Of a stretch of DNA of 19,387 nucleotides, positions 15,267 through 19,387 are shown one piece after another; position 1 is the first letter of the stretch; every line of letters starts with the position of its first letter. The DNA lies in the NCBI GenBank assembly GCA_938030905.1, contig CALHIW010000099.1, positions 1 to 19,387 of the forward strand, read 5' to 3'. The DNA comes from Candidatus Methanomethylicia archaeon. GTDB taxonomy: Archaea; Thermoproteota; Methanomethylicia; CALHIW01. Under the pieces are notes generated by a model. It was given only the letters and a program-made list of their open reading frames with translations, searched no databases and was not told the DNA's origin. Both the position numbers and the translations under genes were made by a program.

Positions 15267-15700
15267 GTCATCTATAGAATCTTTAATAGCAGACCCCATA
15301 AATCTGATACCATACTGTATAGGTTCCCCCCAACCTCCAGGATTTACAGTATGTTTACCTCCACATTAATGAATAATATCCTACTCCATAAGCCCCATCA
15401 TATAATGAATCAGCATAAAGCTCTCTAGATACCCCTCAAACCAATAACTCATTAAGCCATCCCAACTCCAGAACCCAAGCCATACTTAAAAACATAGAAC
15501 CCTCTGCACATATCCCCTAAGCCCATGCTTCAAGCCATCACAACCACCATCCCCACTATTAAGCCATCAACACATACCTATAGATTCAAAGCCCCAGCAT
15601 TCCTAAGAAACAGATAAAACATCAATCAAAACCCATCATATAGAACACCATCATGATAAGCCCATAATCAGCCCAACCCACCAACAATAGCACTAGAAAA
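15237..15700 (-). pseudogene. decayed minus-strand gene in AC-skewed DNA
   Basis: The best-preserved part is the 3' end: reading the minus strand, CGGKHTVNPGGWGEPIQYG, IRFMGSAIKDSIDDL and KSSRNNKI lead to TGA at 15237-15239. One frameshift upstream (about 15365) the frame continues as GVSRELYADSLYDGAYGVGYYS, written here in pieces GVSRELYADSLYD and GAYGVGYYS. Still further upstream, LSMAWVLELGWLNELLV and other segments appear between several stops. The region is A+C-rich on the plus strand. Family unknown to me; a resemblance of SSAIVGGLG plus GGKHT to CbiZ-type amidohydrolases is faint. Several lesions make it non-functional. Confidence 0.45.
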
Positions 15701-16119
15701 AAACAATCAAACCCCCCTATCAAAACCACAAACAAACCATAACCAAGAAAAACCTAAATAATTTAAAGATAAACTCATAGTTAAAATGAGGGATTATTAG
15801 TGAAATATGTAAATTCAAAATAGTTAAAAATCATTCTTCCTGCTTAAAAGTATGGCTTCTTATGAGGTAGGTAGATTGATGAAATATAACTAATAATAAA
15901 GATACTGTAGCTGTGTTAACCCTTAGATATGGAAAGCTGAAACTCCTTAGATTAGAATTCCATATGCAGTTTTTAATGTTAACTAATATTTTAAGATCAG
16001 CTAGAACCTTTTACTTCTCTCAACATTTTAACTCTTAATTAAACTAAATTGACATGATCACATCATAATAGAGTCATACAACCTCCTAAGTTACTAGAAC
16101 TCCCCATTAAATACAAACA
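15701..16119. other. non-coding region before tRNA-Gln
   Basis: AC-rich to about 15757, then AT-rich. Holds the 29-bp repeat copy (15749-15777). No gene seen. Confidence 0.4.
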
Positions 16120-16127
16120 TTTTTAAG
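16120..16127 (+). promoter_or_regulatory. TATA box for tRNA-Gln
   Basis: TTTTTAAG centred about 25 bp before 16148, which would start the transcript at the first of two AGCCCGG copies. Confidence 0.5.
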
Positions 16128-16147
16128 CCTGCTTATAGTATTTCATT

Positions 16148-16156
16148 AGCCCGGAA
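16148..16156 (+). repeat. duplicated acceptor-stem 5' half in the tRNA leader
   Basis: AGCCCGGAA directly precedes the tRNA, whose own 5' strand is AGCCCGG (16157-16163). The copy is a perfect 7-nt duplicate. Confidence 0.7.
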
Positions 16157-16166
16157 AGCCCGGTGG

Positions 16167-16182
16167 AGACTTATCCGCCGAT
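16167..16182 (+). other. tRNA intron 1 (D-stem, after position 10)
   Basis: Central helix CGGT (16161-16164) with GCCG (16177-16180); bulges GGA (16165-16167) and ATT (16181-16183), each cut after its second base. A non-canonical intron position. Confidence 0.8.
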
Positions 16183-16210
16183 TGTAGTGGCCAAGCATAG
16201 CGGGCTTTGG

Positions 16211-16224
16211 AGCTTAGCGAAGAA
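16211..16224 (+). other. tRNA intron 2 (canonical 37/38)
   Basis: Outer helix GCGGG/CCCGC, central helix CTTT (16205-16208) with GAAG, bulges GGA (16209-16211) and AAC (16223-16225). Only 14 nt. Confidence 0.85.
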
Positions 16225-16294
16225 CCCCGCTGACGGGAGTTCGAATCTCCCCCGGGCTACCAAGAATTTTATTCTATTCGATTCGTTTAAATAG

Positions 16295-16417
16295 CTGTGG
16301 CCTTTAGGTTTATGTGGGGTTTGGGTTGAAGGGCCTCTCTGGCTCTGTCTCTTGGAGGATCCTGAGTTCAGAAGGTGGTATAAGAATCTCGAGAGGGGTA
16401 TTGAGGGCAAGAAATAA
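16295..16417 (+). pseudogene. truncated tyrosine-recombinase (integrase) N-terminal fragment
   Basis: Thirty-three bases after the tRNA CCA the plus strand reads open for 40 codons ending LLEDPEFRRWYKNLERGIEG, then KK and TAA (16415-16417). The E-DPEFRRWYKNLERG motif is typical of the N-terminal SAM-like domain of archaeal integrases. No start codon, the continuation after ERG is lost, and the 5' part may carry a further shift (frame 2 reads MWGLG, stop, RASLALSL). Its base composition is more GC-rich than the neighbours. I read it as a scar left by an element that integrated at the tRNA-Gln gene. Confidence 0.6.
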
Positions 16418-16599
16418 ATATTAAACCACAAAGCATCAAGTTAAGTTTTAGTTTTAACGTACTCTAACAATTGTATGCTTGTTAAAAATGCTAAATAGTC
16501 AAGATTAAATAGTTTGCGCTAAGTTCAGTTTAGTTATTCTGAGCTGCAAGTTATGTGCAAAAATTTTACACTATATGAGTGTAACCATTCTAAAATAGA

Positions 16600-16614
16600 A
16601 AAGCTTAAAATATT
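16600..16614 (+). promoter_or_regulatory. candidate promoter for tfb
   Basis: GAAAAGCTTAAAATATT-like BRE/TATA about 65 bp before the ATG; GGTGGTAGGG (16661-16670) is the ribosome binding site. A second A/T run at 16637-16645 is an alternative. Confidence 0.35.
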
Positions 16615-16675
16615 TCATATATGACTTCCAGTTTACAGTTAAAAGTAATATTTAAGTTATGGTGGTAGGGTATTT

Positions 16676-17626
16676 ATGGACTCTAGGGAAAAGGCTGGTA
16701 GGGAATTGATAGATACTTTGCCTGAGAAGTGTCCAGTATGTGGTGGAAGACGTCTTATAAGAAGCTATGAAAGAGGTGAAGTATCCTGTGCTCAATGTGG
16801 AGCAGTACTAACAGAGAAGATAATTGATACTGGTCCCGAGTGGAGGGCGTTTACTCCCGAAGAAAAAATGAAGAGAAGTAGAGCAGGAACACCATTGATT
16901 TCGATAGCTCCAGAAGTCGGTATGTCAACAGTTATAGAAGCTCCTTACAAGGATGCCTTCGGTAGAAGTATAGATTTAAAGAAAAGATTAGAAATATTAA
17001 GATGGCGTAAATGGCAAATAAGAAGTCAAGCCCACTCATCAATGGAGAGAAACCTTACTCAAGCAATAGCTGACTTGGAGAGAATAAGTAATATCCTTGG
17101 AATACCAACAAATGTAAAAGAGGAAGCTATAGATACGTATAGAAAAGCTATTGAAGCAGGTTTAGTAAGAGGTAGATCAATAGAGTCTGTAATAGCTGCA
17201 TCAATATATACAGCATGTAGGAAGTGGAAGGTACCGCGAACTCTCGAGGAAATAGCAAAATATACAAAAGCCGGCAGGAAAGATGTATCAAGATGCTATA
17301 GGCTACTTCTAAGAGAAACTGGAATTAGAATTCCACTTCCTGATCCAGCTGATTTTGTGGAAAGAATTTCTGAAACTCTAAAGTTAAGTGGAATCGTACA
17401 GAAGAGAGCCGCTGAACTAATTAAGAAAGCAAGAGAGTTAAGGTTAACAAGCGGGAAGGATCCTGCAGGAATGGCTGCTGCAGCCGTTTATATTGCTGCA
17501 TTATTGGAGGGTGAAAAGAGAACACAGAGAGAAATAGCTCATGCAGCGCAAGTAACGGAGGTAACAGTACGTAATAGATATAAGGAGCTTGTAATGGGTT
17601 TAAAGCTGGATATACCATTAACATAA
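16676..17626 (+). CDS. tfb: transcription initiation factor IIB (TFB)
   Basis: 316 aa. It joins TBP at the TATA/BRE and recruits RNA polymerase. The N-terminal zinc ribbon has C19-x2-C22 and C38-x2-C41 (CPVCG, CAQCG); the B-reader/linker follows with DTGPEWRAFTPEEK; two cyclin-like repeats span about 120-210 and 220-310, with SVIAASIYTACRK (186-198 region) and GMAAAAVYIAALL (second repeat), and TQREIAHAAQVTEVTVRNRY as the recognition helix. Length is normal, and nothing is missing. The start follows a strong GGTGGTAGGG. A T-run (17628-17634) just after the stop may end the transcript. Divergence from other TFB copies in the genome cannot be judged here. Confidence 0.97.
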   Translation: MDSREKAGRELIDTLPEKCPVCGGRRLIRSYERGEVSCAQCGAVLTEKIIDTGPEWRAFTPEEKMKRSRAGTPLISIAPEVGMSTVIEAPYKDAFGRSIDLKKRLEILRWRKWQIRSQAHSSMERNLTQAIADLERISNILGIPTNVKEEAIDTYRKAIEAGLVRGRSIESVIAASIYTACRKWKVPRTLEEIAKYTKAGRKDVSRCYRLLLRETGIRIPLPDPADFVERISETLKLSGIVQKRAAELIKKARELRLTSGKDPAGMAAAAVYIAALLEGEKRTQREIAHAAQVTEVTVRNRYKELVMGLKLDIPLT

Positions 17627-17676
17627 ACTTTTTAACATTTACCTATTACTTTGGTAATCTGTATTAAGGGGTGTTA

Positions 17677-18558
17677 ATGTCATTTCTATATATTAATAGT
17701 CAACCAATAGTTTTTGGAGGTTTCCAGCATATATTTAAAGATTCGAAATTCATTGTTGTTGGTGTTCCATATGATGGTACTGCAACCTTCCGTGTAGGAG
17801 CTAGATTTGCTCCTGAATCCATTAGACGTATCTCGGGAAATATGGAAACTTATAGTTTAAGAGCTAATTTAGACTTAGAGGATGTTAAAATTCATGATTT
17901 AGGAGATGTCCTCTGTATTCATGGTGACCATAACGTAACTCTTAGAAGAATTGAAGCTGTTATAAGTGATTTAATATCCCAAAATAAAACCCCGGTTATT
18001 ATTGGCGGAGAACATAGTATAACTTATGCATCTGCAAAAGCATGCAATGCTGACTTAGTAATATCCTTTGATGCTCATGCAGACATGAGAGATCAATATC
18101 CATTAGGACTAGTGAACACTCATGCTACAGTCATGAGGAGGTTAAGTGAGATTCTTGGTACCAAAAATATTATTGAAATTGGTGTTAGGGGTTTCTGTAA
18201 GGAAGAGCTAAACTATCTAAAGAAATCAGGTATTTTATACTTTACACCTAAACACTTAAAAACACTAACAATATACAATGTTATCAAATCAATTCAATCT
18301 TATATTTCAAGAGCAAATAGAATATATATATCAATAGATATTGATGTTTTAGATCCATCAATAGCACCAGGAGTTAGTAATCCTGAACCTGAAGGATTAA
18401 CTACAACAATGCTTCTCGACATAATTGAGGAGTTAGCATCTGGTAGGGTTGTTGGGTTTGATGTTGTAGAGGTATGTCCACCATATGATCTAAATGAAGT
18501 AACATCTATACAGGCAACACATATTATTTTTGAAACCATAGCTCTTCTAGCTAGATAG
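17677..18558 (+). CDS. speB: agmatinase/arginase family ureohydrolase
   Basis: 293 aa from ATG 17677 (GTG 17671 gives two more residues; AAGGGG at 17666-17670 is better spaced for 17677). Binuclear Mn ligands are visible: H in GGEHS, D-x-H-x-D in SFDAHADMRD, and D-x-D in SIDIDVLDPS, followed by APGVSNPEPEGL and GFDVVEVCPPYD. It hydrolyses agmatine (or a related guanidino compound) to putrescine and urea. In crenarchaea polyamine synthesis often passes through agmatine, so agmatinase is likely, but arginase, formiminoglutamase or N1-aminopropylagmatine ureohydrolase cannot be excluded. It lies 50 bp after tfb on the same strand. Family very sure; substrate inferred. Confidence 0.9.
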   Translation: MSFLYINSQPIVFGGFQHIFKDSKFIVVGVPYDGTATFRVGARFAPESIRRISGNMETYSLRANLDLEDVKIHDLGDVLCIHGDHNVTLRRIEAVISDLISQNKTPVIIGGEHSITYASAKACNADLVISFDAHADMRDQYPLGLVNTHATVMRRLSEILGTKNIIEIGVRGFCKEELNYLKKSGILYFTPKHLKTLTIYNVIKSIQSYISRANRIYISIDIDVLDPSIAPGVSNPEPEGLTTTMLLDIIEELASGRVVGFDVVEVCPPYDLNEVTSIQATHIIFETIALLAR

Positions 18559-18573
18559 ATACCTATAAAATTC

Positions 18574-18720
18574 TTAAATGGCCTTAATCATCTTAACAAT
18601 GGGAGGTCTAAGTTTAATTATTAGTTTATTTCTACAGTATATACATCTTACCCCACGCATTTTTGAAAGTTCTTCAGGTTTTACAATTCTTCCACAATTC
18701 ATACATTTGTAGTAGCTCAT
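18574..18720 (-). CDS. rpoP: DNA-directed RNA polymerase subunit P (Rpo12)
   Basis: 48 aa, minus strand. It reads MSYYKCMNCGRIVKPEEL, then RGVRCIYCRNKLIIKLRPP and IVKMIKAI. The C-x2-C ... C-x2-C zinc ribbon (C6, C9, C26, C29) and the KLRPP tail are those of the archaeal Rpo12/RpoP subunit, homologue of eukaryotic Rpb12, which sits on the Rpo3 side of the polymerase. AGGG lies about ten bases before ATG 18720, and a TATA-like run (minus strand, about 18750-18762) is placed for a short leader. It is divergent from aif1, 95 bp apart, and convergent with speB (15 bp gap). Confidence 0.88.
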   Translation of the reverse strand: MSYYKCMNCGRIVKPEELSKMRGVRCIYCRNKLIIKLRPPIVKMIKAI

Positions 18721-18764
18721 AGATTTGCCCTATTAAATAGCTTCTTTGCATTAATGTTTTAACA

Positions 18765-18780
18765 GAAAAGCTTATAAATT
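18765..18780 (+). promoter_or_regulatory. BRE/TATA box for aif1
   Basis: GAAAAG (BRE) and CTTATAAATT (TATA) 36-51 bp before ATG 18816; a strong archaeal promoter match. Confidence 0.6.
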
Positions 18781-18815
18781 TTCCCCTCATATTCACATGG
18801 AGTGGGTCAATACTA

Positions 18816-19124
18816 ATGAGTACTATATGTCCTGTTTGTGGACTACCTGAAGAACTATGCATGTGCAAGGCAATAGCACAAGAGGAGCAGAGAATCAGAA
18901 TAAAACTTGAAAAAAGGAAATGGGGAAGAGACGTAACAGTTATTGAAGGTATTGATGATAAGGATATAGATATACATGATTTAGCTTCAACACTTAAATC
19001 TAAATGTGCATGTGGCGGTACAGCTAAAAATGGTGTGATTGAACTACAAGGAGATCATAGAGGTAAAGCCCGTAGAATACTTATATCATTAGGTTTTAAA
19101 GAGGATAATATTGTTGTCGAGTAG
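18816..19124 (+). CDS. translation initiation factor aIF1 (SUI1 family)
   Basis: 102 aa. It binds the small ribosomal subunit and controls start-codon choice. The SUI1 domain covers about 28-102: KRKWGRDVTVIEGIDDKDID, LKSKCACGGTAKNGVIELQG, DHRGKARRILISLGF. The N-terminus has a small cysteine cluster C5-x2-C8 and C15-x-C17 (CPVCGLPEELCMC), common in archaeal aIF1. ATG 18816 follows GGAGTGG. Length is normal. Two bases after its stop a doubtful small frame opens. Given the two unusual gene starts in this window, this factor is a natural one to note, but I see no defect in it. Confidence 0.95.
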   Translation: MSTICPVCGLPEELCMCKAIAQEEQRIRIKLEKRKWGRDVTVIEGIDDKDIDIHDLASTLKSKCACGGTAKNGVIELQGDHRGKARRILISLGFKEDNIVVE

Positions 19125-19126
19125 CC

Positions 19127-19261
19127 ATGAATAATAACTCTAAATTTAAATTATCACATGCACTTAGACAATATCTAATTTGCTGTCTACATTGTGAAAG
19201 CTTAAAAATAAATCCTAAAGCTACTACTTCAGGATTGCTATCTTCATCACTATATATGTGA
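19127..19261 (+). CDS. doubtful 44-aa ORF directly after aif1
   Basis: ATG 19127 lies two bases after the aif1 stop. The frame reads MNNNSKFKLSHALRQYL, ICCLHCESLKINPKATTSG, LLSSSLYM to a TGA (19259-19261), then stays open for 20 more codons (KLWILWQYLPEVMIEDFKRD) to TAA 19322-19324. It may be a small gene cut by an internal stop, or chance. No family recognised. Confidence 0.25.
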   Translation: MNNNSKFKLSHALRQYLICCLHCESLKINPKATTSGLLSSSLYM

Positions 19262-19320
19262 AAGTTATGGATACTATGGCAATATCTTCCAGAAGTTATG
19301 ATAGAAGATTTTAAACGTGA

Positions 19321-19387
19321 TTAAGCTTTATTTTGCAATGCATAGAGCCTCTTTATCCTTTCAACACCATTAATTTCTTCAATGATT
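19321..19387 (-). CDS. 3' end of a minus-strand gene (partial)
   Basis: From the window edge the minus strand reads IIEEINGVERIKRLYALQ then NKA and stop (TAA, complement of 19321-19323). Only 22 residues are visible. The charged helical pattern looks like true coding, but the family cannot be told. It continues beyond the window. Confidence 0.5.
   Translation of the reverse strand, partial: IIEEINGVERIKRLYALQNKA

Larger units (their letters stand above)
16157..16259 (+). tRNA. tRNA-Gln(TTG) with two introns
   Basis: Exons 16157-16166, 16183-16210 and 16225-16259 join to a 73-nt tRNA. Acceptor AGCCCGG/CCGGGCT pairs fully, D-stem GTGT/GCAT, anticodon stem GCGGG/CCCGC with loop CTTTGGC (anticodon TTG), T-arm GGGAG-TTCGAAT-CTCCC, discriminator A; CCA is encoded at 16260-16262. 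Intron 1 (16167-16182, 16 nt) lies after position 10 in the D-stem and intron 2 (16211-16224, 14 nt) at the usual 37/38 site. Both form bulge-helix-bulge structures for the archaeal splicing endonuclease. The reconstruction fits in only one way. Confidence 0.92.

Noticed and set aside
15400..15700. Possible degenerate CRISPR-like repeats (recurring AAGCC/CCATCA words)
   Set aside because: The spacing is irregular and the words are short; no repeat of 24-37 bp recurs. Explained by A+C skew.
16171..16431. 86-codon minus-strand frame over the tRNA
   Set aside because: Runs through the tRNA and the integrase relic; the ARGRFELPSAGF translation is the well-known artefact of reading tRNA genes on the opposite strand.

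Overview
The window looks like a piece of a thermophilic crenarchaeal (Thermoproteota) chromosome. Evidence: a TFB transcription factor, an RNA polymerase P-subunit gene (Rpo12), an aIF1/SUI1 factor, a TIP49-type AAA+ helicase, an ESCRT-III (CdvB-family) protein, a tRNA split by two small bulge-helix-bulge introns, TATA boxes about 25 bp upstream of leaderless or nearly leaderless starts, and frequent GTG/TTG starts. The DNA is AT-rich and coding density is low, with many 400-800 bp gaps. An Ignisphaera-like or other Desulfurococcales-type organism would fit, but I cannot prove the genus.

Layout: 1-870 is non-coding, with a broken PaREP1-like fragment at the edge. At 878-1666 is a MobB-like GTPase fused to a 4-Cys Fe-S domain. 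At 1694-2346 is a 653-bp element bounded by terminal inverted repeats. A solitary ESCRT-III paralogue (2752-3450) and a small orphan protein (3546-3818) follow. A PflA-like radical SAM protein (4551-5660) has coding signal that runs upstream of any usable start codon. The TIP49 helicase (6367-7731) is followed by a decayed minus-strand gene (about 7857-8173). Next come a VIT1-like membrane protein (8678-9196, also with coding signal upstream of its only standard start), a DUF211 protein and a convergent 90-aa orphan.

From 10379 to 13596 lies a molybdopterin/sulfur-transfer group: moaE (minus), divergent from a dolichol-phosphate-mannose-synthase-like glycosyltransferase with a GtrA domain, which overlaps a ThiF/MoeB E1-like gene. 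That gene overlaps tail-to-tail with a BioB-like radical SAM gene (minus). HtpX protease (14070-15011) follows. From 15237 to 16417 is a decayed accessory stretch: a minus-strand pseudogene in strongly AC-skewed DNA, tRNA-Gln(TTG) with two introns and an odd duplicated acceptor half, and an integrase remnant just downstream of the tRNA. The right end is housekeeping: tfb, speB-like ureohydrolase, rpoP (minus, 48 aa), aif1 (divergent), a doubtful small ORF and the 3' end of a minus-strand gene.

No CRISPR array, rRNA or intact mobile element was seen. The most interesting signals are the tRNA-Gln locus with its leader duplication and integrase scar, the TIR element, and two genes whose conserved N-termini lie upstream of any standard in-frame start and would both be restored by one extra nucleotide.
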